64,000 nt of DNA from Mrakia gelida (taxonomy: Eukaryota > Basidiomycota > Tremellomycetes > Cystofilobasidiales > Mrakiaceae), in contig BRON01000019.1 in the NCBI GenBank assembly GCA_024345305.1, positions 682,001-746,000 of the forward strand. Direction: 5' to 3'. Position numbers and translations under genes: made by a program. Below the pieces are notes generated by a model. The model saw nothing but the letters and a program-made list of their open reading frames with translations. It was not told the DNA's origin and ran no database searches. Positions 10,621 to 21,946 of this stretch are shown piece after piece. Every line of letters begins with the position of its first letter. Positions within the stretch are counted from its first letter, which is position 1.

Positions 10621-12280
10621 TTACTTGGGGATGTTCTCTGTTCAGATCGACGCAAGGATAAGCGGTCAGGGGTGACAACGCGGTGAAGGGAGAAGTGGCA
10701 GAGATAAACGAACCCTTGGCCTGTTGACGGATCTTCTTGTCGTACGCGACTTTGTCGTTCCTGTTGAAGGAAGAGAAGAACGAAGGAGGTCAGTAAAGTG
10801 AGACTCAGAAATCGAGAAGAGACCGAGAGATGTGGGTGACATGTGTCTAACGAGCTAAGCAAAGATCGAGGAGGGGAGGGGCTAAGTCGAAAGAGAGGGA
10901 ACGGGGCGAACGAAAACGACGATGAAAGAAGAAGATTCCTAACTTGTATAAGGTGTACGCCTCCGTCTAGCACGGACATAGACGACCGATGAAGAGAAGG
11001 GTTGATTACAACACAAGGGAGGTGAAGAGGTTTGAAGTGATACGAAGTGATGAACAAGAGAAAGAGAAGAAGGAGGGAAGGGAGGGGAGTGTTCAGCGAA
11101 AGAGAGAGGAAGAGTTCGAACGGACTGGAAGAGAGTGTAGGCCTCAACCTGTGCTGGATCGGACGCGTTGGGGTCGTTGAGGAGATCTTGGATACCGATC
11201 AGGATCTGCGACGAACGAGCGAACGAGGCGCGAGAGGTAGGTGAGTTTGGGGAACGAGGGAAGGAGAGAAGCAAGAGGAGAAGGACGAACCTGCTTGACG
11301 GTGATCGCAGGTTTCCAGGACTTCTCCTCGTCGAGAATGGAGAGGCAGACGGTTCCGGACGGGTAGACGTTGGGGTGGAAGAGAGGAGGGGTGAATTTGC
11401 CTGGGGAAAAGTTGAGAGGTCGAAGGAAGGGAAGGAGGAGGGAGGTGTGAGCTTCGAGCTCCTTCTCCCTCCAACGAGTCGAGCTCGAGGGAGACGAGAC
11501 TTGAGATGAGCGGGGCGACGAACATTTGGGAGGCTTGGATGGGTAGTCTAGATTCGGTAAAGGAGATGGTGATGAGTCAGTGTGGTCTAGACGGATGGAC
11601 AGAGAGTCGACGAGGTCGAGCAAGAAGGAGCGAGAGGAAGCGAAGGCGAGAGGGAAGAAGAACTCACCTTCAGGGAACAGGATCTGGAGCTTGTAAACAC
11701 CTCCATCCCAAGAGGTCTGTTGTTCGCTCAAGACGAGGACCAGTAGGACCGAGAAAAAGGAGATGAAGCGGAAGGGAAAGGACGGAAGGGGACAAAGCCG
11801 TCAGCTCGAGCTCAACCTCCTCCTCCTTCCTTCCCTTCCCCTCCCCTTCCCTCTTCCTCCAATCCCATCCTTCCCACCCGAGCCCATCCACAAAACCATC
11901 CACCCTCTGATCATGTCTACCCCCATGAAGTAAGATAGACTCACGCCGGCCTTTCCAGGGATTCCCGTCTCCCACTTCATCAAGTCCAAGCTTCCATCGG
12001 CAGCTTTCATCGGACGAGCAAAGAACCCCTGGGTCCCACACGACCGCGAACGAAACACAAGCGAGGTCAGCTCTGATCAAAGCGCATACATCTCTTCCCT
12101 CGTGTGAGGGCAAGGAGAGGGCCAAGCGAGGGACTAGACGACTCACAAAAGGATGGTCTTTCCTCCACTGTTTGCGTTCCTCCGCGAGTCGAGTGGGAGC
12201 GATACCAGCTGAAACGTTCCAAGGTAGACAGAGATCAGCTCTCGGACACTGTAGCCGAGCTGTCAGAGAGACCTACACAT
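10621..12280 (-). CDS. UBC9: SUMO-conjugating enzyme E2
   Basis: Transfers SUMO from the E1 to substrate lysines, mainly in the nucleus. Exons 12280-12277 (only ATGT), 12208-12147, 12028-11945, 11716-11668, 11547-11524, 11400-11291, 11205-11126, 10760-10714 and 10637-10621 give 158 residues, the normal Ubc9 length. Diagnostic stretches: [51 protein letters not shown], and the catalytic Cys in GTVCLSIL, which falls at residue 93 exactly as in Ubc9. The C-terminus reads [13 protein letters not shown]. Residues 131-138 are encoded twice, by the last 23 nt of exon 7 and by a 23-nt alternative exon at 10966-10944. The first intron follows only four coding bases and is supported by the resulting conserved start. 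Confidence 0.95.
10944..10966 (-). other. UBC9: alternative 23-nt exon of UBC9
   Basis: Inside the 365-nt intron after exon 7, a 23-nt segment flanked by CTAG (acceptor) and GTTAGG (donor) encodes TEAYTLYK with the last codon split. The last 23 nt of exon 7 (11148-11126) encode VEAYTLFQ in the same phase and start with GTTGAG, itself a possible donor after ...DPAQ. Splicing from 11149 to 10966 and then 10944 to 10760 gives [15 protein letters not shown], also 158 residues. TEAYT is the form seen in fission yeast Hus5, as I recall it. The acceptor lacks a clear CTGAC branch site, so use of this exon is less certain than its homology. Confidence 0.6.
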
Positions 12281-12641
12281 AAGAGCCAAAGAGAAAAGGG
12301 TTGAAGGGAGAGGGGGAAGGAGAGAAGGTGGCGAATTGGGTGAGCTCGTCGATTCGGAGGCGAAGTCGCGTGAAGAGGGAGGGAGGGAAAGAGGCCTTTG
12401 ACGACGAGAAGTTCGGGTGCGAGGCAGAGCATGTATAGTAGATCGTAAAAAGGGAGGACAGAGAAGTCGTGAAGAGAAAAAGAAGCAAACCGAGAAAGAA
12501 AGCGGAACAGGCGCGATGAAGGAAGGAAAGCAAAGTCAAGTGAAGTCGCGAAGAAGACAGACAGAAACGTCGACGTCTCATCCCCCCTTCTCTCCTCCAG
12601 CCAACTGGTCTCGAAGTCATCAGCCCAATAGCATCGACTCC
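12281..12641. other. intergenic, upstream of UBC9
   Basis: Promoter side of UBC9 and 3' side of the next minus-strand gene. Nothing recognised. Confidence 0.4.
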
Positions 12642-14015
12642 TCAAAACTCCCCAGCAGCGATCTTAACCTCTCCCTGATCCGCCTCCCCTTCACCCTTGA
12701 CCTTGTTCTCCTCTCCTCCGCTCTCCTGCCCAGCCTCAACAGCGATCTTCTCGATGACCTCTTGGGCCTTCTTCCCAGCTCCAGCGTCGAGGAGGTACAT
12801 TCCCTCCGTCCCGTTCGAGCCGTTGACCTGGGGAGCGGTGGAGGAGGAGGATCGACCGAGGGTGGATTGGGCGACGGAGAGCTCGTTGGAGATGAGCGTG
12901 AGGAAGTCGGCTTTGAGTTGGGAGAAGGCGAGAGGGAGGGTTGGGGAGCTAGTGGGATCGGGAGAGTCGTTTGGCGTCAAGAGTGGGAGTGAGAAGAGAG
13001 GATCAGATCAGCGAAAGCTTGAGCTCGCGAGTACGTGAATGCGCGCAACGAAACGAGGGACGAACCTCTTCAACGCGATCCAGAGTCGGTAAGCGAGGTA
13101 CGCAGAGAGAAGCGAAACGGTCGAGATGAGAGCGAGGTTGAAGGTCAAGACGAGGGTAGGGACGAGGAAGAAGGCTGGGAGAAGGAAGCAAGAAGGGAGG
13201 GAACGCGAGGTCAGCGTTCGTCGAAGACTCGACTTGACGAAAAAGGAGCAGGACGTACATCCAACGACGATAGCTCCCAAAGCGAACGAGAAGATGAGAG
13301 CAGTAGCAACGAAGATAGTAGAAACGGTCGCGAAGACGACGAAAGCGCTGTTGGCGATCGGAAGAGGTGGGAAGGACGCGTTGGAGGTTAGCTTTCTAGT
13401 TGAGAACGCGAGCGAGGAGGGACGGCGAGGGCAGAGGAGGGAGGACGAGACTCACGCGAAGCTGAGAACAGGGATGACCGAAAGAATGAAGAAGACGGTG
13501 ATGAAGGTCTGACAAGGGAAAATCGAGGGAAAGGAAGGGGAAGAAGGTCGTTAGCTCGTGTCAACGGGATGGTGTGAGCTCCTCCTCCCTTCGTTCGTTC
13601 TTCGTCTCTCTTGGCTCCAGCGTCCTCGGGTCGGTATGCATCGTCCTGATTGGTTCAAGACCTTCCCACGAGCTCTTCGTCCCCCACAAAGCCCGTCCCA
13701 GACAGCTCACAGGCTCTCCTCCTTCCCCCTCCTCCCCATCTCCCGTCAACGGAAGCTGAGCTCGCTTCGTTCTTCCAAACTCACGGCAGAGACGGGGTAC
13801 GTCCTTCCAAGCTCCTTTCCTCGATCGACACTGGGGACGAGAAGCTCCTTCTCGAGTCTGTACGAAGTCACGAACCATGGGGCGGAAGGAGAAGGTCAGG
13901 AAGGAGGGGAAGGGACGGACGGAGGGGGGCGAGGGTGAACTGACTGCTGAGCTTTCCCTCGGACGAGTTGGATCGAGGACGCGTACTTGTCTTGGAGGAT
14001 TTGAGAGGTGGACAT
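12642..14015 (-). CDS. small hairpin membrane protein, promethin/LDO-like
   Basis: Six exons (14015-13945, 13857-13785, 13508-13456, 13347-13259, 13174-13066, 12948-12642) give 233 residues. A short polar N-terminus (MSTSQILQDKYASSIQLVRG) is followed by about 80 nearly uninterrupted hydrophobic residues in the middle: TFITVFFILSVIPVLSFA, a stretch around FVVFATVSTIFVATALIF, then FFLVPTLVLTFNLALIS and a final segment to AYLAYRLWIALKR. The C-terminus is soluble, Ser/Glu/Gly-rich. Clustered hydrophobic hairpins with the FFILSVIPVLSF start resemble promethin/LDAF1 and yeast Ldo16/45, which work with seipin in lipid-droplet formation. The match is by pattern only; another ER membrane protein is possible. 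The intron between exons 2 and 3 is long (276 nt) and may hide a small exon. Confidence 0.55.
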
Positions 14016-14330
14016 CCTGAAGGAGTTGTAGAGACGAGAGGAGAGAAAGGGCGAAGGAAGGAGAGGTGGGAGTGACCGTTGCGAGGCAAGGGGGAGGGCG
14101 AGGTCGTCATTCGAGGAGAAGGAGCGCAAGCGCTCCCTTCCCTCCAACGAGATCGACCTTCCTTCCTTCCCTTTGGGAAAATCTTCGCTTCCTCGACTTC
14201 TAAGGCCCTTCGAACCGTCTCTTATCGATCGAGTCGACGAATTCACGAGGTTTGGTGAGTTTGCTCGCTCGTAGCCGGGAAGAGAACGAGGCTCTTCCTC
14301 CCTGCTCCTTGATCTTCCCAGCTCTCGTCG
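14016..14330. other. divergent promoter region
   Basis: Shared upstream DNA of the minus-strand membrane protein gene and the plus-strand F-box-like gene. No feature recognised. Confidence 0.4.
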
Positions 14331-15357
14331 ATGCCTTCTCTCGTGAGCACTGATGTTTCCACTACGCTCATCTCATGTTTCGCGACCTCAACATCCTTCG
14401 TCGTTTCTGCAGAGATCCTCCGCTCGTCGAGCTCGACAATTGCCATGGGACGTCCTCCTCGTCGTCTTCCAACTCTCGAGCGCCTCGACCCTCGCCGCCC
14501 TAGGAAGGGTCTCGCTGGACTTCCTCGTCGCAACCTCACCTCTTCTCTACAGAGACATCGAGATCACCTCGTTGGAACAGCTGGAAAGACACAAGGTCAG
14601 CTCGACTCTTCGAGTTCCGTTTCTCCTCCCTCGCTTCTCCTCACTTACTCGACTGACTCTGAGTTCCGACCTTTTCGCTCAGACGTCTTCGAATCCATCG
14701 CGGATCAACCCCCATCTCTCCCTCCAATCGACCCTAACACTCCTGCTCGACTTCACCTCCGATCCTTCCCTCCAACACCCAGCAGAAGTCAACGAGGTTC
14801 AACTCGACTTCAGTCGCATCTCCCTCCACCCACCTCTCCCCCTCGACAGCCTTCGAATATCGTACACCTTGTCCTCAGCGGGGACGCTTCTCAGGTTCCT
14901 GGGTCCCACCCTCCTCCCTCATTTCAATCCCGTCCGGTGCGAGTACGAGTCGACGCCCAAAGCCAAGGGTCCCGCTGTTTGGAGGAATATGCCCATCCCC
15001 GACGGACACCTGGTCTGGGATCGAACGAGGTCTCTCAGGTTTCATGGGCTCGTACCATACATTGCGACGAGTGCTGGGAGCACTTTGTTGGGCGCTCTCT
15101 CCCCCATCGTCCTCGCCAACATCGAGTCCGTCCGCTTCGAACTTCAAGAGTCCCATGAGTCAGTCGACCACAACCACGGCCTGTGCAACGTCTTGAATGT
15201 TCTGGCTAGACGGAACGAGTCGAAGACTGTGGAGCTGATGAAGGATGGGTCGCTGGTCTTCGAGGTTGGGTCGGACGCGATCAAGACCGAGCTCGAGGCG
15301 AGGATCGCAGCTTTCGGCGAGAGAAGCAGGAAGCTCAGAGTCGTTCTTCACGAATGA
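14331..15357 (+). CDS. F-box-like protein
   Basis: Best-preserved family member: exons 14331-14342 (MPSL), 14413-14595 and 14683-15357 give 289 residues with no disruption. F-box core: RQLPWDVLLVVFQLSSASTL, then VATSPLLYRDIEI. The long third exon is Leu-rich (SLTRLTLS is in the second intron's reading; LLPHFNPVRCEYES is exonic) and ends in a charged tail (KLRVVLHE). The second intron (87 nt, GTCAGC to CTCAG, with CTGAC) is a multiple of three and has no stop, so it could be retained in frame. Directly after the stop, TGAG is followed by GTAAGT and, about 90 bases on, by TTTGCTCAG, which may be a 3' UTR intron. Role as an SCF adaptor is inferred from the family. Confidence 0.8.
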
Positions 15358-16817
15358 GGTAAGTGGGCTCGCTCTCCGTCTCGGAACAAGAAGGGATCTC
15401 CTCGTTCTTCTTGTTCACGACGCTCTTCGTTCTTTGGTTTGCTCAGTCTCTCCGACGCGTCGTCGACCTTCGCACCCCGCTTGCTCCTCGACTTCGTCTC
15501 TCACCCTACCCTCGCCAACCATCGTTTCTCGGTTTCCATAACGTTTTGTTCCTCAGTCAGTTCACCTTTCCTCTCTTCCCTTCCGGCTCTCCGTCAAGTC
15601 TCTAAGCTGACCTCGACTCGTCCTCCCTCTCTCCCTTCGCAGAACGAACAGCTTAACCCCACTCCCACCTCCCCCTCATGCACTTCGATATACACGCTTC
15701 ACCACTTTCCCCTCCTACCACATCCAACCTCCATCCCTCCCTCTCCTCGTTCAATCGGACCCATCGTCGGATCACGTCGCGTGTCCGTCGAGCGCTTCTC
15801 TCTCGCAGTGAGACTGATAGGGAGGGATCTGGGACCATCACCTTTCTAGCTGCGTACGACACCCTAATGCATGTCTCTTTTTTTACCAACGAACGAAGCG
15901 AGAGACGAAATCGGAACGCGTCGTCGTGAGATGAGTTCAAGCCGTCTTGTTGGCAAACGCGTCGCTTCGTTCCTCTCGAGCCCCCGTCGCGTTCCCAAAA
16001 CAGAATTTACCCATCTCTTAGCGAGTCATCGCTACGACTCATCTCACAGAAAGAGGCGAGCGCACGAACTGCGAGAACGCAGCGAGGTCGAAGACGAGAC
16101 GCGTCTGCTTTCTTCTCCCTCAGCTCCTGGCTGCACTTCGAGTCCCTGAGCTCGACCCGCCCTTCTACACCCCCAAACCGGCCGCCTAGACCAAGGACAA
16201 AGCAGCTCGAAGCCTCAAAACTCAACATCAACCACGACGACCAAAACAAGAGATCAACGAGTCGACTCGCGTGGCTCGCTCTGATCTGCTCGTCCTTTTT
16301 GGCGCCCGACTCCTCCCGCTCTTCTTATCAAAGCTTCTACTTCTCTGCACCGAACCCAAGTTGCCCCATCAGCTCACGAGCCCAACCTCTTTTCCACTCG
16401 TCCTCCAAGAAGGAAGGAGCGAAAAAGCTCATTCGTTTCCGCTCACGTCGGATTCCGCTTCTTCTCCCCTGTCTTCGCCGCGGGTGTTTTGTTGCTGGGG
16501 TCATTTGTCGGCCTCGTCCGTTTCCGTTTGTTCATCTTCTGCTTGAATCTGGCCACCGACCAACGAGGTTCTCTGGTCCCATGCGTCGAGCGAGCGAGTG
16601 AGTCCAAAAAGTTGGATTCGGAAAGAAGAGCGAGGACGGAAGAGGAGAGAGGACGAAAGCTGACCGAGCGAGCTCAGCGAGTCGTCCTTCTTCAACCTCA
16701 ACCACGACCCCCCTACCAAAAGTTACGAAGCAAATTCTCCCACCTAGCTCTTCCTCATCATCCTCGCTATACATCCAAGGTCACCAGAAGTCAAACAAGC
16801 TCATCCAAAGCAAGCCA
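15358..16817. other. 1.5-kb region without a recognised gene
   Basis: Holds the possible 3' UTR intron of the preceding gene, two GACGCGTC-type palindromes (15454, 16098) and the upstream region of the thioredoxin-like gene. Open frames on both strands are short and low-complexity. A non-coding transcript cannot be excluded. Confidence 0.4.
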
Positions 16818-17694
16818 ATGGCCGTCTTCCCTCCCCAACCGAACGCTCGAGGCGTGTCGACTTCGTTTGTCGTTTACTACTCCTCTGTGGATTCTGCGAC
16901 GGGGGAGATGTGGTGTCCCGTGAGTTCCTCCTCTCCCCTGAACCATTCTACTACCCTCGGTATCGAAAGGAGGAAGGAACGACCGTCGGAAGCTCGCTCG
17001 TTCTCCTTTGCGTCGAAGCTGACCTTCGTTCGCCCTTTTCTCCTTCCTTCCCTCCCTCGCTCGCTTCTCGTTCTCGCTTCGCTCTTCAGGATTGCGTTCG
17101 AGCTGTGCCCAAAGTAGCAGCTCTGTTGGACTCTCCTCATGCTCCTGGTACGTTTCTTCTCTGCTAGTCTTTTCGCTCTCAGTCTTGGAGGAGGAGGGAC
17201 GAGAGAGGGAGGGGAGGTGCATGTGGGACGGACGGATGGACGGGTGGACGCACGACACCTCTTCCCTTCTCTTAGCTCAGAAAGCTGACTCGTTCTGGCT
17301 TTGTCTTTGGGTTGGTGATACAGATGTGTTCATCCAATACGTCGGTCAACGCACAGAGTGGAAGTCTCCTTCGTCTCCCTATCGAGCAGAACCTTACAAC
17401 CTCACCTCCATTCCAACCATCGTCAAGCTCGAGGACGTGAGTCCTTCCTCTCCCTCTCTTCGTTCTCATCTCTCGGTCCGAAGCTAACCTGACCCCTCTC
17501 TCTCGCTCTCTATTCCATTCGTGTCTCCACAGGGCGTAGAAGTCTCTCGTCTAGCAGACCCAGCGTTCAACGAGGAGGGCGCTCTCGCTGCGTTCGTGTT
17601 CGGAGAGAGCGAGCAGGGAGAGGAGGTCGTGAAGCCTTTGATGATGGTCGGAGGGAACGGGAAGGTTTGTACGGATGAGTTGTGTGAGTTCTAG
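16818..17694 (+). CDS. TXNDC17-like thioredoxin-fold protein (DUF953)
   Basis: Exons 16818-16919, 17090-17147, 17324-17436 and 17533-17694 give 144 residues. The redox motif WCPDC occupies residues 32-36, in the context TGEMWCPDCVRA, which is diagnostic for the TXNDC17/TRP14 (DUF953) branch as opposed to the WCGPC of classical thioredoxins. Downstream the fold continues with VFIQYVGQRTEWKS and SIPTIVKLEDG, the cis-Pro loop. The protein is about 20 residues longer than the human one at its C-terminus. Members reduce disulfides such as those of peroxiredoxins, low-molecular-weight persulfides or nitrosothiols in the cytosol; the substrate here is unknown. The start is chosen as the first ATG with a family-like N-terminus; the frame is open a little further upstream. 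Confidence 0.85.
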
Positions 17695-18036
17695 AACACC
17701 AGCACTAGACCTTACGCCCTCTAAAGTAGATGTTTGGTTCGTTTACTTTTCGAACGGAGGGAGGGAACGAACGTCGATCCTTCTCAGCCCTCGCTTTGCT
17801 TTCCCTCGCTTTCTTTCGTTTTCACGCACCATACACGCATGCACGCTTATCCAACGGACTCCTCCACAGTACAGTTAACCCTTCTCTTTATAGCATTTCT
17901 CGAACGGACAAAAACGATATTTAAGGCTACCAAACGAAGTACAACGAACGCGAACGAAAGACGACAACGAAAACGCGTCCCATTCCTCGTCCTCCTTCTC
18001 TCCTACCCCGATCAAAAAGAAGAACGAGCCTCCTTC
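17695..18036. other. convergent intergenic region
   Basis: Between the 3' ends of the thioredoxin-like gene and ESS2. Contains an A/T-richer stretch near 17900-17930 (AACGATATTTAAGG) that could serve 3'-end formation. No gene seen. Confidence 0.35.
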
Positions 18037-21000
18037 TCAATCATCCCCACCCCTCTTCACAACCGGCGAAGGACTAGCACTCCACCTCATCGAGCTCCTC
18101 ACATCCTTGCTCTTCCCACTCCCACCAGCACTCACACCACCCAACCCCCACCCTTTGTCCATCACCTCCCCTCTCCTCCCAGCCGCACTCCGTCCACCCA
18201 AGATCCCTCCACCCCCCAAACCCAACCCACCCATCCTCGTCCTCTCGAGTAAGCCTCGTCCAGCAGGACTCAACTCCACACTCGCTCCAGCTCTGCGCCC
18301 ACCACCCAAACTCCCTCCCAACCCCCTCGACGACGACGCAGACGCAGGTGTCCAACTCGGAGGACCCATATCCCCTCCTCCACCAGTCTTCCTCTTCTTC
18401 AACCCACTCCCGCTCCCACTCGAAGAACTCGAGGGTTTCATCCCCTTCGCCCGTTCAGAAATACTCCTCCCCGCCTCCTGAGCGAGTTTCCTAGCCAGTT
18501 CGTCTCGAGGCGAAGGATCGTTGATCTTGAATGGCGTTGGGCCAGACTCGGAGGGTAAGGCACGAGGGGTAGAGAGGAGATGACCCCAGGTCATGAGCTG
18601 GTGGATTCTCTCGGGGCCGAGGGAGGAGGGGGTGGGCGAGGGGAGGGAGGGGACGAGGGGGTAGCCTGAGATGGAGGGGAGGGTGGTGTTTTGGGTGGAG
18701 GAGTCTGTGAGAGGGTGAGAGACAGAGAGGAGGTGGGTTAGTTTGCGTGAACGGCAGGAACAAGGAAGAGAGAGAGAGAAGACGACGACGACGCGTCGAG
18801 GTCGAAGTCGAAGTCGAAGTCGAAGTCGAAGTCGAAGTCGAAGTCAAAATCCCAGAGGCGAAGAACAACTCACAAGGTGTCCCAGAGATAGCAGCAGCGA
18901 TATGACTCCTCGTTGGACTAGGTGGAGTCTCCCCTCCAGCCGAAGCAGCGACGGATCCATCGTCGTTGTTGTACGAGGAAGGGAGGCGAGTGTTGGAGTG
19001 GATGATGGTTTTGGGAGCGGTTCCGAGGAGGGATTTGGATTCGGTGGAGAGGACGGGGTCGAAAGGAGAGACGTCGGCGTCGGGTCCGAACATGAGGGCG
19101 TTACGAGTCTGCAGCGAAAGAAAGCGAGCACGAAGGAGCGAGGGAGGTGAGAGGGGAAGGGAGGTCAGCTTGACGCGTCGAAAGAACGAACGACTCGAAC
19201 AGAGAGCGAGCGAACGAAGAATGCTGGGACGTACCCTGTAGTCCCAAGCAGGAACGAGAACCTTCCTCTCGTCTGCCTTAGCAGCCAGAACATCCCCAAC
19301 CTGGTCTCTTCTCCTCGCAGCCAGTTCATGATCGATCGCCGTGGGAGGGAGTCCAGCGTTGACGAGGGCGATGGCGAGGTGAGAGTCTGGAGGGAGAGGG
19401 AGGTCGGCTGATGGGATGGAAGGAGATCCGGAAGAGGAGTAGGAAGTGAGGGAGAGAGTCGTATTCGACGAGGGTTGAGTGATGAGAGCAGTGGACGAGG
19501 ACAAGGTGGTGGTTGGAGGATCCGACGAAGGAGCTTGGTACCCGTAGAGCATTCGCTCGACCTCTGCGTCTTCGGGGTCGTCGATTTCCATGAAGGAGGA
19601 AGGGAGGAAGGAGGTGGTAGAGGTCGAGTGGTCGGTGGATGAGTCCTCGAGAGGCGGAAGGGAGGGTAGGGGAGGCAAGGAAGGCAGAGGAGGAACGCCC
19701 GGTGCGGGACCTCCCTCGATCTGCTTCCCTTTCCCCTTCTGCTCCTTCGAAAGGCGCCCCTCCTCCCCTTCTCCCACGACGACCTCCTCGCTAGTTCCAC
19801 CCTCGATCAGCTTCCTCTCATCCTCCTTCCCAGCTCCTGCCACTCCTCCGATCAACTTCCTATCCTCCTCCCTGTGAGCCCTCTCGATCAACCTCCTCAT
19901 CCCCTTCTCCTCCTCGATCTTCAACACCTTGGCCCTCCTCTCAGCCTCCCAGGCCCACGAGTGCTTGTCTTTCCTCTTCTTGTTCTCGTCGTGAAGGATC
20001 TCGGTGAAGGAGGCGTTGTCCTCGGAGGTGAAGGAGGATTGGAAGGCGTCGAGAGAGAGGGTTGCGGAGGGGGCGGGAGCTGGACGGCGACGTTTGGAGG
20101 TAGAAGAGGAGAAGGTGGAGTAGGCAGAGGGAGTGTCGTTGGGATCTGGGCGGAGGGGAGTGTCGATGGGGTTGCCTGCAGAGGGGAAGGGAAGGGAGGG
20201 AAAGGGAAGTGTGAGCTTCGTTCGCTCGTCCGTCTTTGTCCGCTCGCTCGTCCTCGTCCCCACCTCAAACAAAGCGACCAGAACGAGAGCTCACCGTGAA
20301 TAGGAGTCTGAGTCTGTTCGAACCTAGGCGTAGGAGTTGCTCCTCCTCTATTCCTCTCGTCCAAGAACCTCGCCGGCGTCCTTCCCGAATCGACTTCGAT
20401 CAATCGTCGCACAGAGGCTTCGAGTTGTTGCTCGTCCATCGAGTCCACGGCTTCGAGGTACTTGTTGGTCGCTTCCAGTCGTTCCAGAGAGGGGAAGAAG
20501 TCTCGAGCGATGATGGACGACATGGCGGAGGTGTAGTCGTCTTCCTATGAGGAGTGGATGAGGAGGGGAGGGAAGAGGGAAGGAAGGAGAGGTCAGCTCA
20601 GCTTCAGGTGAGAGAGAGCAAGAAGAGATGAGCTCTCTAGTAGACAAGAGACGAGACGCTCTCTCATTCCCTGAGATATAGTGCATCTAGAAGACCTTCT
20701 CGCTATCTCTATTGCTCCTCAGCTCTCCCTCCCTCGAGCCTTCGTCACCTCCCAGACTCCTCCTCCCTCTCCGCTCACCTCCCACGTCTCTCCCCTTGCG
20801 ATCTCTCGCATGTACTCACATCTAAGATGACCTGCCTGTTCAACGAGTGAGTCGGTCTGGTAGCCTTCCCAACAGCCAGACTCCTCTCACCACTGCTACC
20901 GACAAGAGCGACGAGTCCACTCTTCTTCTTAGGCTCCTTCCTCCCGAGCATGCCTGGAGGAAGCTCCTCCTGAGGCGTCTCCCAGTAAGGTAGAGGGGTC

Positions 21001-21047
21001 GGAGGGATAGGTGGGGGAGTGGGAGAGGGAGCGCGTCGGGGAGCCAT
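18037..21047 (-). CDS. splicing factor ESS2/DGCR14 homologue
   Basis: Five exons (21047-20820, 20544-20295, 20175-19235, 19108-18874, 18704-18037) give about 773 residues. The family signature follows a Pro-rich N-terminus: EDDYTSAMSSIIARDFFPSL, then LEATNKYLEAVDS. Further on are a conserved SFTEILHDENKKRKDKHSWA region, charged coiled-coil segments, and near the C-terminus PSPTPSSLGPERIHQLMTWG, corresponding to the MTWG box of DGCR14. ESS2/Bis1 proteins associate with late spliceosomes and help splice-site selection. The tail after about residue 600 is low-complexity Gly/Ser and poorly conserved. The fourth intron contains a GTCGAA hexanucleotide repeat, and two introns contain GACGCGTC (18790, 19172). 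It is divergent from the membrane protein gene at 21947, 900 bases away. Confidence 0.9.
18801..18845. repeat. GTCGAA hexanucleotide tandem repeat
   Basis: About seven direct copies of GTCGAA lie within the fourth intron of the ESS2 homologue, just after a GACGCGTC palindrome. The intron is non-coding, so length changes should be tolerated. Likely a simple-sequence repeat. Confidence 0.85.
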
Positions 21048-21946
21048 GCTGAAAGGGAGGGTAGGGAAGGAGAGAAGGAGGGGGAGGGAGGGGTGGGGTG
21101 GTGGAGGTTGCGAGATCGAGAGCAAGTTGGCTGAGAGCTCGGAAGCGAGCGAGCTTGATTTATCTTAAAGTTTTTTCTCGCGAGAAGAAGTGAAGTAAAT
21201 CCGATGTACTTTGAAAGATCGTCAAACTTTCTCGCCAACCCTTCGTTTCCTCAGAACTCACGAGCTACTCTCTCTCCGCCATCGCCCACCGACGACGCGC
21301 GACCTCGAATGTCAGTTCGGGCTTCACCCTGGTCATTTCGGAGGTTTGGTCACACGAAAAGTCATATTCATGTCTTGAAGTCGGTGGAGGTTGGCGGAGG
21401 CATAAAGTCCTCGCAGGCCAGCAGAATCAGGGCAAGGTAGGGACCTGTCGACGCGTTCTCGTCGTCACGACTCGCTGCGAACCAGCCCAAGCGAGGGCCA
21501 TTTTTAGCTTAGCCATCGCACGCTCCGGAAAAAATAACTTCCCTGCCTTTACCGTCCCCACCCTTCTGGAGTGGAGCAACGAGCTCGAACTCAGAGACGC
21601 GTCGCGATCGGTGCTCGTTCTTCCCCCCTCCTCTCTCTCTTCTCATCAGCAATATTGTTCTCTCCTTCCCGAGGTGGCTAAGGCTCATGGCGTTTTCGTT
21701 TCCCTCACCGCGGCTCCAAATACAAGGCTCATTCAGTCTGAGACCCAATGGGTCTTGTTCCATCAAACGGTGAGCTCGGTCGAAATTGTCGGTACGTTTC
21801 TCCCTCCCTCCCTTCTTTGCTTCCTTTCCTCGTGGATTATCGCTCCTCTACCTCAACCACCACCCTCTCTTCTCTCAAGATCTCCTCTCCCTCTCCTCTC
21901 TCTCTCTCTCCAGCTCGACCCAACCGAAACAAACCTCTCACAGGAA
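21048..21946. other. divergent 900-bp promoter region
   Basis: Between ESS2 (minus) and the membrane protein gene (plus). One GACGCGTC at 21596. A/T-richer patch near 21150-21180. No gene recognised on either strand. Confidence 0.4.

Noticed and set aside
18801..18845. Regular hexanucleotide array considered as a CRISPR-like or regulatory array
   Set aside because: Direct GTCGAA repeats without spacers inside a eukaryotic intron; a simple-sequence repeat explains it.
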